The position numbers were made by a program, and so were the translations under genes. Shown here in pieces: positions 37,160 through 46,409 of a stretch of DNA of 64,000 bases (position 1 is the first letter of the stretch; the number at the start of each line of letters is the position of its first letter). A model generated the notes under the pieces. It had not been told where the DNA came from. It worked only from the letters and a program-made list of their open reading frames with translations, and ran no database searches. This DNA is from Pseudomonas sp. B21-023. Its GTDB lineage: Bacteria; Pseudomonadota; Gammaproteobacteria; Pseudomonadales; Pseudomonadaceae. The stretch spans positions 3,817,501-3,881,500 of the forward strand of contig NZ_CP087190.1 in NCBI RefSeq assembly GCF_024749165.1. The letters are read 5' to 3'.

Positions 37160-40032
37160 GGGCGCACCTTCGCCTTTTCCGACTGACGCCGCTCCTTGAG
37201 CAAGCGCCGCTGCTCGTCACTGAAACTCTGATAGCGCTTCTGCCATTCCGACGGCTGGAACACCTTCACCACCTCCACTGCGGTGACCTTGTATTCCGGG
37301 CAGTTGGTGGCCCAGTCGGAGTTGTCGGTGGTGATCACGTTGGCCCCGGACTCGGGGAAGTGGAACGTTGTGTACACCACCCCCGGCGCCACCCGGCTGC
37401 TGACCCTGGCGCGCAGCACGCTCTGCCCGGAGCGGCTCCCCACGCCCACCCAATCGCCGTCGGCGATGCCGCGGCTCTCGGCGTCGCTGGGGTGGATCTC
37501 CAGGCGGTCCTCGTCGTGCCAGGCGACATTGCCGGTGCGCCGGGTCTGCGCGCCGACGTTGTACTGGCTGAGGATGCGCCCGGTGGTCAGCAGCAGCGGG
37601 TAGCGGCTGTTGACCTTCTCGTCGGTGGGCACATAACCGGTGAGCATGAAGCGCCCCTTGCCGCGCACGAACTGCTCGATGTGCATGGTCGGAGTGCCGT
37701 CGGGAGCGGCGTCGTTACATGGCCACTGCAGGCTGCCGTGGCGGTCGAGTTCGGCATAGCTGACCCGGCGGAACGTCGGGGTCAGGCGGGCGATCTCGTC
37801 CATGATCTGCGATGGATGCTGGTAGTCCATGTGATAGCCCAGGGCATCGGCCAAGGCCAGGGTCGCCTCCCAGTCGGCCTTGCCGGCCAGCGGTTCCATG
37901 ACCTTGCGCACCCGCGAGATACGCCGCTCGGCATTGGTGAAGGTGCCGTCCTTCTCGAGGAACGAGCTGCCGGGCAGGAACACATGGGCGAACTTGGCCG
38001 TCTCGTTGAGGAAAATGTCCTGTACCACCACGCACTCCATCGCCAACAGCGCGGCGGTGACGTGCTGGGTATTGGGGTCGCTCTGGGCGATATCCTCGCC
38101 CTGGCAGTACAGCGCCTTGAAGCTGCCATCCAGCGCGGCCTCGAACATGTTGGGTATGCGCAGGCCCGGGTCGGGCTGCAGGGTCACGCCCCAGGCCTGC
38201 TCGAACTCGGCGCGCACGCTTTCGTTGGAGATGTGCCGGTAGCCGGGCAACTCGTGGGGGAACGAACCCATGTCGCACGAGCCCTGCACGTTGTTCTGCC
38301 CGCGCAGCGGGTTCACCCCCACCCCTTCGCGGCCGATGTTGCCGGTGGCCATGGCCAGGTTGGCGATGCCCATCACCGCAGTGCTGCCCTGGCTGTGCTC
38401 GGTCACGCCCAGGCCATAGTAGATCGCAGCATTGCCGCCAGTAGCGTACAGCCGGGCGGCGGCGCGGATCTGCTCGGCGGGCACGCCGCACACCGGGCCG
38501 AGCACTTCAGGGGCATTGTCGGGCTGGGCGACAAAATCGCGCCAGCGCGCAAAATCCTCGGTTTCGCAGCGGGCATCGATGAAGCGCTGGTCGAGCAGGC
38601 CCTCGCTGACGATCACATGAGCCAGGGCGTTGAGCATGGCCACGTTGGTACCCGGACGCAGTTGCAGGTGCAGTTCGGCGCGGGCATGGGGTGAATCGAC
38701 CAGATCGATGCGCCGTGGGTCGATGACGATCAGCCGCGCGCCCTGGCGCAGGCGGCGCTTGAGCTGCGAGCCGAACACCGGGTGGGCGTCGGTGGGGTTG
38801 GCGCCGATCACCAGCACCACGTCGGCCTGCATCACCGAGTCGAAGCTCTGGGTACCGGCGGACTCGCCCAGGGTCTGCTTGAGGCCATAGCCGGTAGGTG
38901 AATGGCAAACCCGCGCGCACGTGTCGACGTTATTGTTGCCGAAGGCCGTGCGCACCATTTTCTGCACCAGGTACGCCTCTTCGTTGGTGCAGCGGCTGGA
39001 GGTGATCCCACCGATGGAATCACGCCCGTACTTGAGCTGGATGCGTCGCAACTCGCTGGCGGCATAAGTGACTGCCTCATCCCAGCTGACCTCTTGCCAC
39101 GGATCCTCCAGGCGTTTGCGGATCATCGGCCTGGTGATGCGGTCCGGGTGCGTGGCATAGCCCCAGGCGAAGCGTCCCTTGACACAGGCATGGCCGTGGT
39201 TGGCGCCGCCGTTCTTGTCCGGGACCATGCGCACCAGCTGGTCGCCCTTCATCTCGGCGCGAAACGAGCAGCCCACGCCGCAATAGGCACAGGTGGTGAT
39301 CACCGCGCGCTCGGGCTGGCCGAGCTGGATCAGGCTTTTCTCGCTCAGGGTCGCCGTCGGGCAGGCCTGCACGCAGGCGCCGCAGGAAACGCATTCGGAG
39401 CTGAGGAAATCGTCACCGCCGGCCGCCGCCACCCGCGACTCGAAACCACGCCCGGTGATGGTCAGGGCGAAGGTGCCCTGGATGTCCTCGCAAGCGCGCA
39501 CGCAGCGGCTGCAGACGATGCACTTGCTCGGCTCGTAGTCAAAGTACGGGTTGGACACGTCCTTGCCTTCGCCCAGGTGATTGGCGCCGTCGTAGCCATA
39601 GCGCACCTCGCGCAGGCCGACCTGGCCGGCGACGGTCTGCAGCTCGCAGTTACCGTTGGCCGAACAGGTCAGGCAGTCCAGCGGGTGGTCGGAGATATAC
39701 AGTTCCATCACGTTGCGGCGCAGGTCGGCCAGGCGTGGCGTCTGCGTGCGCACCACCATGCCCTCGCCCACCGGGGTGGTGCAGGACGCCGGGTAACCGC
39801 GCATGCCGTCGATCTCGACCATGCACATGCGGCACGAGCCGAAGGCCTCGAGGCTGTCGGTGGCGCACAGTTTGGGGATGCTGGTGCCAAGCATGGCCGC
39901 GGCGCGCATCACCGAGGTGCCGGCGGGCACGCTGATCGAACGGCCGTCGATGACCAGGCTGACCTGCACCTCGCTGAGGCGTTGCGGGGTACCCAGGTCG
40001 AGGTCGCTGCTGGGGTCGAAGTAATTGATCAT
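37156..40032 (-). CDS. fdsA: NAD-dependent formate dehydrogenase alpha (catalytic) subunit
   Basis: The 958-residue protein has an N-terminal 2Fe-2S domain (C56, C67, C70, C84), a His/Cys NuoG-like segment (HPLDCLTC), two 4Fe-4S motifs (CIVCSRCVRAC and CVSCGACVQACP), then a molybdopterin oxidoreductase domain beginning TTCAYCGVGC. The active-site cysteine lies in RVCHSPTGYG, so the cofactor is Mo- or W-bis-MGD with Cys. It oxidises formate to CO2 and passes electrons to FdsBG. The frame is open to 40254 but the ATG at 40032 overlaps the fdsB stop (ATGA) and gives the family N-terminus. Confidence 0.96.
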   Translation of the reverse strand: MINYFDPSSDLDLGTPQRLSEVQVSLVIDGRSISVPAGTSVMRAAAMLGTSIPKLCATDSLEAFGSCRMCMVEIDGMRGYPASCTTPVGEGMVVRTQTPRLADLRRNVMELYISDHPLDCLTCSANGNCELQTVAGQVGLREVRYGYDGANHLGEGKDVSNPYFDYEPSKCIVCSRCVRACEDIQGTFALTITGRGFESRVAAAGGDDFLSSECVSCGACVQACPTATLSEKSLIQLGQPERAVITTCAYCGVGCSFRAEMKGDQLVRMVPDKNGGANHGHACVKGRFAWGYATHPDRITRPMIRKRLEDPWQEVSWDEAVTYAASELRRIQLKYGRDSIGGITSSRCTNEEAYLVQKMVRTAFGNNNVDTCARVCHSPTGYGLKQTLGESAGTQSFDSVMQADVVLVIGANPTDAHPVFGSQLKRRLRQGARLIVIDPRRIDLVDSPHARAELHLQLRPGTNVAMLNALAHVIVSEGLLDQRFIDARCETEDFARWRDFVAQPDNAPEVLGPVCGVPAEQIRAAARLYATGGNAAIYYGLGVTEHSQGSTAVMGIANLAMATGNIGREGVGVNPLRGQNNVQGSCDMGSFPHELPGYRHISNESVRAEFEQAWGVTLQPDPGLRIPNMFEAALDGSFKALYCQGEDIAQSDPNTQHVTAALLAMECVVVQDIFLNETAKFAHVFLPGSSFLEKDGTFTNAERRISRVRKVMEPLAGKADWEATLALADALGYHMDYQHPSQIMDEIARLTPTFRRVSYAELDRHGSLQWPCNDAAPDGTPTMHIEQFVRGKGRFMLTGYVPTDEKVNSRYPLLLTTGRILSQYNVGAQTRRTGNVAWHDEDRLEIHPSDAESRGIADGDWVGVGSRSGQSVLRARVSSRVAPGVVYTTFHFPESGANVITTDNSDWATNCPEYKVTAVEVVKVFQPSEWQKRYQSFSDEQRRLLKERRQSEKAKVRP

Positions 40033-41573
40033 TGCGCGGCCTCCAGACCGAAATCGGCGGGGAAATGCTTGAGGGCGCTGGCCACCGGGTACGGGGTCAT
40101 CCCGCCCATGGCGCACAGCGAGCCGTACTGCATCGTGTCGCACAGGTCGCGCAGCAACCCCGCCTGGCTTTCGCGGTAGGCCGGGTCGGTGCTGGCGATC
40201 AGCCGGTCGACCACTTCCACGCCGCGGGTCGAACCGATCCGGCACGGCGTGCACTTGCCGCAGGATTCTTCGGCGCAGAACTGCAGGGCGAAGCGGGCCA
40301 TGCCGGCCATGTTCAGGGTGTCGTCGGCCAGTACCACGCCGCCATGGCCGAGCATCGCGCCAATGGCAGCGAAGGCCTCGTAGTCCAGCGGCGTGTCGAA
40401 CTGTTCAGGCGGCACCCAGGCACCCAGCGGGCCGCCGACCTGCGCTGCCTTGATCGGCCGGCCACTGGCGGTGCCGCCACCGTAGCCATCCACCAGCTCG
40501 CGCAGGGTCAGGCCGAAAGCGCGCTCCACCAGCCCGCCATGGCGGATATTGCCGGCCAGCTGGAACGGCAGGGTGCCGAGCGAGCGGCCCATGCCGAAAT
40601 CGCGGTAATAGGCCACGCCCTTGGCCAGGATGATCGGTACCGAGGCCAGGGTGAGCACGTTGTGCACCAGCGTCGGTTGACCGAACAGGCCCTCCAGCGC
40701 CGGCAACGGGGGTTTTGCGCGGACGATGCCGCGCTTGCCCTCCAGGGATTCGAGCAGCGCGGTTTCCTCGCCACAGATATAGGCTCCCGCGCCGACCCGC
40801 ACCTCCAGGTCGAAGGCCACGCCGCTGCCGGCGACATCCAGGTAACCGGCCTCGCGGGCCAGCAGGATCGCCTCGTTGAGCGCGCGCACGGCATCGGGGT
40901 ACTCCGAGCGCACATAGATGTAGCCCTTGCTCGCCCCCACGGCGAGGCCGGCGATGATCATGCCCTCGATCAGCAGGAACGGGTCGCCCTCCATCAGCAT
41001 GCGGTCGGCGAAGGTACCGGAGTCACCCTCGTCGGCGTTGCACACCACATACTTCTGCCCGGCCGGCGCCTGGCGCACGGTGCGCCACTTGATGCCCGCC
41101 GGGAAGGCCGCGCCACCTCGGCCACGCAGGCCCGAATCGAGCACTGCCGCGACCACTTCGTCGCCGTCCAGCAGGGTGGCCTGGCGCAGCCCCTCGAAGC
41201 CACCGTTGGCGTGATAGTCATCCAGCGACAGCGGCCGGGTGATGCCGGCGCGGGCGAACAACAGGCGCTGCTGGGTTTTCAGGTAGGGAATCTCCTCGAC
41301 CGGCCCCAGCGCCAGCGCATGGCCGGCGTGGTCGCCCGCCAGGGCATCGAGCAAACCGGGGACATCCTCGGGCGCTACCGGCCCGAAGCCCAGCCGGCCT
41401 TGCGCGGTGTCCAGTTCCACCAGTGGCTCCAGCCAATACAGGCCACGGGAGCTGGTGCGCTTGATGCGTATCGGCAGGTTGCGCTGCGCCGCCTCGCGGG
41501 CCACCGCATCGGCCACTTGGTCGGCACCGACTGCACGGGCCAGCGAATCACAGGAGATGCACAGGTTCAACAT
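40029..41573 (-). CDS. fdsB: NAD-dependent formate dehydrogenase beta (diaphorase) subunit
   Basis: The 514-residue NuoF-like protein has an N-terminal thioredoxin-like segment, the NADH/FMN site (GLRGRGGAAFPAGIKW, ADEGDSGTFADRM) and the 4Fe-4S motif ESCGKCTPCRIG. It reduces NAD+ with electrons from FdsA. It overlaps fdsG by 7 bp and fdsA by 4 bp. Confidence 0.96.
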   Translation of the reverse strand: MLNLCISCDSLARAVGADQVADAVAREAAQRNLPIRIKRTSSRGLYWLEPLVELDTAQGRLGFGPVAPEDVPGLLDALAGDHAGHALALGPVEEIPYLKTQQRLLFARAGITRPLSLDDYHANGGFEGLRQATLLDGDEVVAAVLDSGLRGRGGAAFPAGIKWRTVRQAPAGQKYVVCNADEGDSGTFADRMLMEGDPFLLIEGMIIAGLAVGASKGYIYVRSEYPDAVRALNEAILLAREAGYLDVAGSGVAFDLEVRVGAGAYICGEETALLESLEGKRGIVRAKPPLPALEGLFGQPTLVHNVLTLASVPIILAKGVAYYRDFGMGRSLGTLPFQLAGNIRHGGLVERAFGLTLRELVDGYGGGTASGRPIKAAQVGGPLGAWVPPEQFDTPLDYEAFAAIGAMLGHGGVVLADDTLNMAGMARFALQFCAEESCGKCTPCRIGSTRGVEVVDRLIASTDPAYRESQAGLLRDLCDTMQYGSLCAMGGMTPYPVASALKHFPADFGLEAAQ

Positions 41574-42052
41574 GCCTTCACCTCCTCTCGGCAGCTCGCC
41601 ACCAGCGCCCGCAGGCGCTCCGGGGTAACGCGGGCGTGGAGCTGGCCATCGAGCTCCAACGCCGGCGAGCAGGCACAGGCACCCAGGCAGTACACCGGGC
41701 GCAGGTCGAGCGCACCGTCTTCGCTGCGGCCGTGGTCATCCAGCCCGAGCTGCTCGCGCAATTGCGCGGCCAGCGCCTCGGCGCCACGGCTCTGGCAGGA
41801 CTCGGCGCGGCACAGGCGCAGGGTATGGCGGGCCGGCGGCGTGGTACGGAAATCGTGGTAGAAGCTGAGCACCCCGCGCACCTCGGCCTGGCTGAGGTTG
41901 AGGGCATGGGCGATCTCGGTGACGGCGATGTCAGGGATGTAGCCGGCGCCGGTCTGGATGGCCTGGAGAATCGGCAACAAGGCGCCGGGGGTGTCCTTTT
42001 CACGGGCCAGGACACGCTGGATCAACGGCAGGTGGTTCAACTCATCAGGCAT
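41567..42052 (-). CDS. fdsG: NAD-dependent formate dehydrogenase gamma subunit
   Basis: The 161-residue NuoE-like protein has a helical N-terminus and a thioredoxin-fold 2Fe-2S domain with cysteines in CRAESCQSRG and YCLGACACSP. It is the first gene of fdsGBAD. fdsC, the sulfurtransferase/chaperone that inserts the cofactor, is not adjacent; it must lie elsewhere or be replaced. Confidence 0.94.
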   Translation of the reverse strand: MPDELNHLPLIQRVLAREKDTPGALLPILQAIQTGAGYIPDIAVTEIAHALNLSQAEVRGVLSFYHDFRTTPPARHTLRLCRAESCQSRGAEALAAQLREQLGLDDHGRSEDGALDLRPVYCLGACACSPALELDGQLHARVTPERLRALVASCREEVKAC

Positions 42053-42403
42053 ACAGCAGACCTCGGCAACCCGGCCCGACCCTGATCGCGGGCCAGTGTC
42101 CGGCGGTGTTCAGCTGTGGTGCGCCGGCCGCGTCACGGTGGCGGCAGGCCAGGCACCCTCCTTGCCTGTGGCCATGCGTCTTGCTGCGCGCGGTCCACGG
42201 GCATCCTCAGAGCATGGCAGCTATTGCGCGAAGAGGTTGTGCGCGGGCGACCCGGCGCGTCCTGAAACCGACCATTGAAGGGGCCGCTCCGCGCCCCATC
42301 GCCGGCAAGCCGGCTCCCACAGGGATAGCTGACGCGCTCAGTGTGGGAGCCGGCTTGCCGGCGATGGGGCGCGGAGCGGCCCCCGCATAGACAGCCCTGA
42401 CAC
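42053..42403. other. Intergenic region with fdsG promoter and REP pair
   Basis: The 351 bp between fdsG and the end of the yjfC-like gene hold the fds promoter region (42053-42270) and an inverted REP pair (42280-42383). I recognise no operator and no ORF. Confidence 0.5.
42280..42383. repeat. Perfect inverted REP pair, 42-bp arms
   Basis: Arms 42280-42321 and 42342-42383 are exact reverse complements around a 20-bp loop. The outer part (GGGGCCGCTCCGCGCCCC) is itself GC-rich and partly palindromic. It lies 20 bp beyond the stop of the yjfC-like gene and could end or stabilise that transcript. Confidence 0.88.
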
Positions 42404-43561
42404 TCAGTCCACGACCACATGCGGCAGGAACCGCGAGCTGTCCTTGGTGATCAGGGTGTCGTCTTCACGAATGCCGATCCCCGAGGCCAGATCACCGACC
42501 ACCCACGAGCCGATCAGGGTGTAGCTGTCACCGAACTTCGGCAAAGGCGCAAAGCCTTGCAGGATATAGGGTGCATCGTCGTAGGGCCCGTCCTCGAACA
42601 CCCGCTGGTCATCGGTGGTGCGGATATCCACGTTGGCCCCCTCGCGGGAGAAGTACGGCTTGCGCACCCAGCCCTTGGGCACCGGCCGCCGGGGGTCTTC
42701 GTCGAGGAAGGCCGGCAACAGGTTCGGGTGGCCCTCATGCCATTCCCACAACAACGGCAGGATGCCCTTGTTGGAGATCAGCGACTTCCACGCTGGCTCG
42801 ACGAACTGGGTATCGCAATCGGCGATGGCCTGGCCGAAGTCCTCGTGGAAGATATGCTCCCAGGCGTGCAGCTTGAACAGGCGCGGGATCGGTCGGCCTT
42901 CGAGGTCGACGAAGCGCCCCTCGTCGTTCAGACCGATATCCTCCAGGTCGATATGCCGGGTACTGATACCCACGTGCCCGGCCATCTTGCGCAGGAAATC
43001 AGTGGTGCCGCGGTCCTCGATCGAGCCGCCGATGGCCGAGAAGTAGAACGGGCTTTCACGCTCGAAGGCGGCAAAAGCCCGCACCAGGTCTTCAGCCAGG
43101 GTGTTGAACTGGCTGGCATGGGTCGGCAGCACGCCGCGCTCGATCTGCTGCTCAAGCCAGATCAGCTGGAACGCCGCGGCTTCGTACAGCGAGGTCGGCG
43201 TGTCGTAGTTGGCCTCGATCAGCTTGGCCGGGCCCGTGCCGTCGTAACTGAAGTCGAAACGCCCGTAGAGGTGTGGATGCCCCTCCTTCCACGAACGACG
43301 CACCAGGTCGAAGAACGCCGGCGGGATCGCCAGGCGGGTCATCAGCGCTTCGCTGTCGACGATGCGCGCCACCGCGTCCAGGCACATCGCGTGCAGCTCC
43401 TGGGTGGGCGCCTCCAGGTCACGGCTGACCTGGGCCTCACTGAACTGGTAGTAACCGCGCTCATCCCAGTAGCGCTCACCGTCGATGGTGTGGAAGGCGA
43501 AGCCCTCACGCTCGGCGGTGGCGCGCCAGTCCGGGCGTTCGTCGCAGTGGACCTTGCGCAT
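42404..43561 (-). CDS. yjfC: Glutathionylspermidine synthase-like ATP-grasp protein (YjfC/YgiC)
   Basis: The 385-residue protein matches the synthetase half of glutathionylspermidine synthase (GRFDFSYDGTGPAKLIEANYDTPTSLYEA, WKSLISNKGILPLLW, VRKPYFSREGANV). It has the ATP-grasp fold but lacks the amidase domain. The substrate of these stand-alone members is unknown; peptide or polyamine ligation has been proposed. ATG at 43561 lies 2 bp after the preceding stop; an in-frame TTG at 43567 is less likely. Last gene of the yjf operon. Confidence 0.9.
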   Translation of the reverse strand: MRKVHCDERPDWRATAEREGFAFHTIDGERYWDERGYYQFSEAQVSRDLEAPTQELHAMCLDAVARIVDSEALMTRLAIPPAFFDLVRRSWKEGHPHLYGRFDFSYDGTGPAKLIEANYDTPTSLYEAAAFQLIWLEQQIERGVLPTHASQFNTLAEDLVRAFAAFERESPFYFSAIGGSIEDRGTTDFLRKMAGHVGISTRHIDLEDIGLNDEGRFVDLEGRPIPRLFKLHAWEHIFHEDFGQAIADCDTQFVEPAWKSLISNKGILPLLWEWHEGHPNLLPAFLDEDPRRPVPKGWVRKPYFSREGANVDIRTTDDQRVFEDGPYDDAPYILQGFAPLPKFGDSYTLIGSWVVGDLASGIGIREDDTLITKDSSRFLPHVVVD

Positions 43562-43563
43562 GC

Positions 43564-44316
43564 TCAACCACCGAAACTGAAGCCGCCGCTGCTCTTGCCG
43601 CCCCAGCCGCTGCGCGCAGTGGCCTGGCTGCCGAAGCCGCCACGGGAGATCGACGAGGACACGCTGGAGCGGGTCGAGGTGCTGGACTTGTAGCTGCGGC
43701 CACTGGAGCTGCCGGAATAGTAGCTGGAATAGCTGCCACCGCTCTGCTGGGCCTGGTCGGAGCGCTCGAAGCGCTTGCCCTGGTCGATCTGCTGGCCGAG
43801 CGTGGTGTTGCGGTATCCACCGTTGCTATCACGGTACTGGTAGACCGGCTGCGAGTAGTACTGGCGATTGCCGCCACTGAGCACCTGGCCGAGCAGCAGG
43901 CCGGTAAGCAGGCCGTTGAAGTTGCTGCCACCGCTGCTGGCCTGGCCGCTGTTCTCGACCTGGGCGCGGGCCGCGTCGACCTGCGACTGGCTCACCTCAC
44001 CCGACACCGCCAGCTCGAAACCGCCGAGGCGCGGCATGTAGCGGTTATCGCTGGTGACCTGGCAGTAGTCCGGCACGAAGTCGGCCTCGCAGGCGGCCTT
44101 GTCGCCGTAGGTCGGGGCGATGCGGCGGTGGTCGGCCAACGCCTGCATGTAGGCGTCGGAACACACGTCCACCGGCATCTTGTCATCGACACAGGCCTGG
44201 ACGGTGGTGTAGTTGCTGCGCTTGCTGACCGTGTAGGTCTCCTCGGGCGCGCTGCACGCGGTGAGCGCCAGCGGCAGGGAACTGGCCAGCACCAGCTTGA
44301 CGGAACTGCGTCTCAT
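43564..44316 (-). CDS. yjfM: DUF1190 family lipoprotein (YjfM/YgiB-like)
   Basis: The 250-residue protein has a signal peptide with lipobox LTAC (C21). A cysteine-containing domain follows (VQACVDDKMPVDVCSDAYMQAL, ACEADFVPDYC), with a Ser/Gly/Tyr-rich low-complexity tail ending GGFSFGG. It is a YgiB/YjfM-type envelope lipoprotein, regularly paired with the downstream ATP-grasp protein. Function unknown. It lies 25 bp after the DUF350 gene. Confidence 0.87.
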   Translation of the reverse strand: MRRSSVKLVLASSLPLALTACSAPEETYTVSKRSNYTTVQACVDDKMPVDVCSDAYMQALADHRRIAPTYGDKAACEADFVPDYCQVTSDNRYMPRLGGFELAVSGEVSQSQVDAARAQVENSGQASSGGSNFNGLLTGLLLGQVLSGGNRQYYSQPVYQYRDSNGGYRNTTLGQQIDQGKRFERSDQAQQSGGSYSSYYSGSSSGRSYKSSTSTRSSVSSSISRGGFGSQATARSGWGGKSSGGFSFGG

Positions 44317-44341
44317 GTATGGCTCCTTGCGCGCAAACGGC

Positions 44342-44767
44342 TCAGACCGACGGGGTCATGCAGGCCGAATTGAGGAAGCCCACGCTGATCGCCACGGCGG
44401 CGGCGTAGATCGCGGCGGCCATCTCGCCCTTGGCGATGCGGCTGGCCAAGCCCTTGAGCACCAGGCTGGTGATCCCGAAGGCGAGCAGTTGCACCACGGC
44501 GGCGATCACCACCCATACCACGAAGTCGAGCAGGCTGACGCTGTAGGCGATGATGTTGCTGGCCGGCAGCGAGAAACCGATCAGCGCACCGCCCAGGGCG
44601 ATGGCCGCAGCGCTGTTGTTGTCGCGGATCAGGGCGAATTCGCGGTGCGGGGTAAGGTGCGTATAGATGAACTGGAACAGCCAGAACAGCACCAGCGCCA
44701 CGCTGATGTAGAGAATGAAGCCGATCACTGCCTGGGCGTTGAGCGACATGCGAAGTGCGTCGAGCAT
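44342..44767 (-). CDS. yjfL: DUF350 inner-membrane protein (YjfL-like)
   Basis: The 141-residue protein has four membrane helices (IGFILYISVALVLFWLF; AIALGGALIGFSLP; VVWVVIAAVVQLLAFGITSL; AAAIYAAAVAISVGFLNSACM) and the DUF350 motif NNSAAAIALGGALIGF. It is probably the membrane partner of the PspA-like protein in this operon. Spacing is 12 bp to the gene before and 25 bp to the one after. Confidence 0.9.
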   Translation of the reverse strand: MLDALRMSLNAQAVIGFILYISVALVLFWLFQFIYTHLTPHREFALIRDNNSAAAIALGGALIGFSLPASNIIAYSVSLLDFVVWVVIAAVVQLLAFGITSLVLKGLASRIAKGEMAAAIYAAAVAISVGFLNSACMTPSV

Positions 44768-44779
44768 GGTGAATCCTTG

Positions 44780-45436
44780 TCAGATGACGTTGAAGTCCGT
44801 TGATTGCAGGGTGACACCCACCGAAGTGGTCAGGCTGACATTGCCGTCCTCGTCTTCCTCCACCGACAGCAGGAGGAATTCGCGGCGGTCGGTCAGACCG
44901 GTTTCGCGGGCATACAGCATCGACAGGTGCTGGATGCGGTAGCTGGTTTCGGGGCTGGTGACCCACTCGCTGATCGGCGTGAGCTCGGTCTGTCCCTCTT
45001 CGCTGCCCCACTGGCGAACGAACTCGTAGCCTTCGTGCTCGTAGTACGGCAGGCCGATGTTCGACTCGGGGCCGACCAGGCGTTTGAGTTCGGCGTCGCT
45101 GGTGACCGGCACCACGCTGTAATAACCGAACAGGATGATGTCACGGACATCGTCAGCGGACGCGCCGTTCATCACCACCTGCAGCCAGTAGTCCTCGTCT
45201 TCCATATAGAAGCGCGCCAGGCGCACCGACTGGCCGAGGTCGACTTCACCGACCGCCCAGACCACTTCCTGCTCGGGGACCTCCAGCTCGGAATGCCCGT
45301 CGAGCAGCAGTTTGAGCGAGCGATCGAGCTTGAGCATGCGCCCGCTACCCAGGCCAAATGGCAGGTTGCCTTGGGCCTGGCTGCCGGCGGCAGGTTTGGG
45401 GGCTTCGAAGCCCATGAAGCGTTTCAACCAACCCAC
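44780..45436 (-). CDS. yjfK: DUF2491 family protein (YjfK-like)
   Basis: The 218-residue soluble protein begins MGWLKRFMGFEAPKP and has an extended beta-rich DUF2491 domain (RFYMEDEDYWLQVVMNG, LFGYYSVVPVTSDAELKRLVG). No catalytic motif is visible. It belongs to the yjfIJKLMC-type operon and is separated from the PspA-like gene by 255 bp holding a REP. Confidence 0.87.
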   Translation of the reverse strand: MGWLKRFMGFEAPKPAAGSQAQGNLPFGLGSGRMLKLDRSLKLLLDGHSELEVPEQEVVWAVGEVDLGQSVRLARFYMEDEDYWLQVVMNGASADDVRDIILFGYYSVVPVTSDAELKRLVGPESNIGLPYYEHEGYEFVRQWGSEEGQTELTPISEWVTSPETSYRIQHLSMLYARETGLTDRREFLLLSVEEDEDGNVSLTTSVGVTLQSTDFNVI

Positions 45437-45691
45437 GGGGCATCTCCTGGGTGAAAGGGGGACGGAACAGGAGCCAATCGCGGAGCTGTAGCGAACAGGC
45501 TGGGCCTGTCGGGAGAAGGCGACATTGAAAATCCCTTGGGTCGCGGCAGTCCTTTGGCGGGGGCGACACGATACTGCTTTTCGTGCGCCCCGCCAACGGG
45601 TCTGCAGCAGGGTTTTGCGCCAGCCGGGCCGGCTCCATCGCGGGGCAAGCCCGCTCCCACGGGCCCACGATAGGCCGGCCCGGTCAACGAA
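45437..45691. other. Intra-operon gap with a single REP
   Basis: The 255 bp separate the PspA-like and DUF2491 genes. One REP lies at 45636-45661 (CATCGCGGGGCAAGCCCGCTCCCACG). The gap could contain an internal promoter or cause 3' processing that sets the PspA-like protein to a different level; no promoter was recognised. Confidence 0.5.
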
Positions 45692-46393
45692 TCACTCCGC
45701 CGGCTTGGCCGCCTTGGCCTTCAAGCGTGCCAGCACATCGTCGGCACCACTGTTACTGGCGCCGATCCCGGCCGACTTCAGGCGTGCTTCCAGATCGCTG
45801 CCGTCAGCCTTGCCTGCCAGTTCCGCCGCCGCTTCCAGCTCGGCGGCACGCTCGGTCTGACGCTTCTTGATGCGATCCAGCGAGCCGACCGCCGTTTCCA
45901 GGCTGCCATTGGCACCGCCGGTGGCCGAGGCCGCACTGACCTGGGCACGCTGCACGCTCTCGCGGGCCTTGACCAGGTCCACCTGCTGCTTGAGGCCCTT
46001 GATCTGCGCCTCGGTCTTGCTCACGGTGGCGGTCAGGGTCGTCACCGACGCACCGAACTGGTCGGCCAGCGCCTGCTCGCTGTCACGCTGGTTGGTCAGG
46101 TCGGCGATGCGCGCCGCGCATTCGTGAGCCAGGCCTTCCTCGCCCTTGTCCAGCGCGGCAATGGCCTTCTGCTCCCAATCGCCGATGGTCTTGTCGAACT
46201 CGGTGATGCGCTGCTGCGCGGTCTTGTGCTTGGCCATGATCTTGACCAACTGGTTGCGCGCATCGATCAGGTTGTTGTCCGCGTCGCGGATCTCCTGGTC
46301 GAGGATGCGCAGGGCCTGGGAGTCGACGATCGCCTCACCGACTTCCGAAGCGCCGCCACGCAGGGCGGTGACGATCTTTCTCAACAAACTCAT
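45692..46393 (-). CDS. yjfJ: PspA/IM30 family protein (YjfJ-like)
   Basis: The 233-residue protein is almost entirely coiled coil (about residues 25-190), with the PspA N-terminal amphipathic segment MSLLRKIVTALRGG and heptads such as LDKGEEGLAHECAARIADL. Members bind and stabilise the inner membrane as ESCRT-III-like oligomers. No pspF/pspBC is nearby; association is with DUF2170, DUF350 and DUF1190 genes. It lies 16 bp after the yjfI-like gene. Confidence 0.9.
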   Translation of the reverse strand: MSLLRKIVTALRGGASEVGEAIVDSQALRILDQEIRDADNNLIDARNQLVKIMAKHKTAQQRITEFDKTIGDWEQKAIAALDKGEEGLAHECAARIADLTNQRDSEQALADQFGASVTTLTATVSKTEAQIKGLKQQVDLVKARESVQRAQVSAASATGGANGSLETAVGSLDRIKKRQTERAAELEAAAELAGKADGSDLEARLKSAGIGASNSGADDVLARLKAKAAKPAE

Positions 46394-46409
46394 GGTGCAA
46401 TCTCCGGAA

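Noticed and set aside
37360-38694. 444-residue and 425-residue plus-strand frames over fdsA
   Set aside because: Antisense shadows of a metal-cluster protein with complete cysteine motifs on the other strand.
40033-40254. Upstream extension of fdsA to 40254
   Set aside because: It is fdsB read in another frame; the ATGA overlap at 40032 marks the true start.
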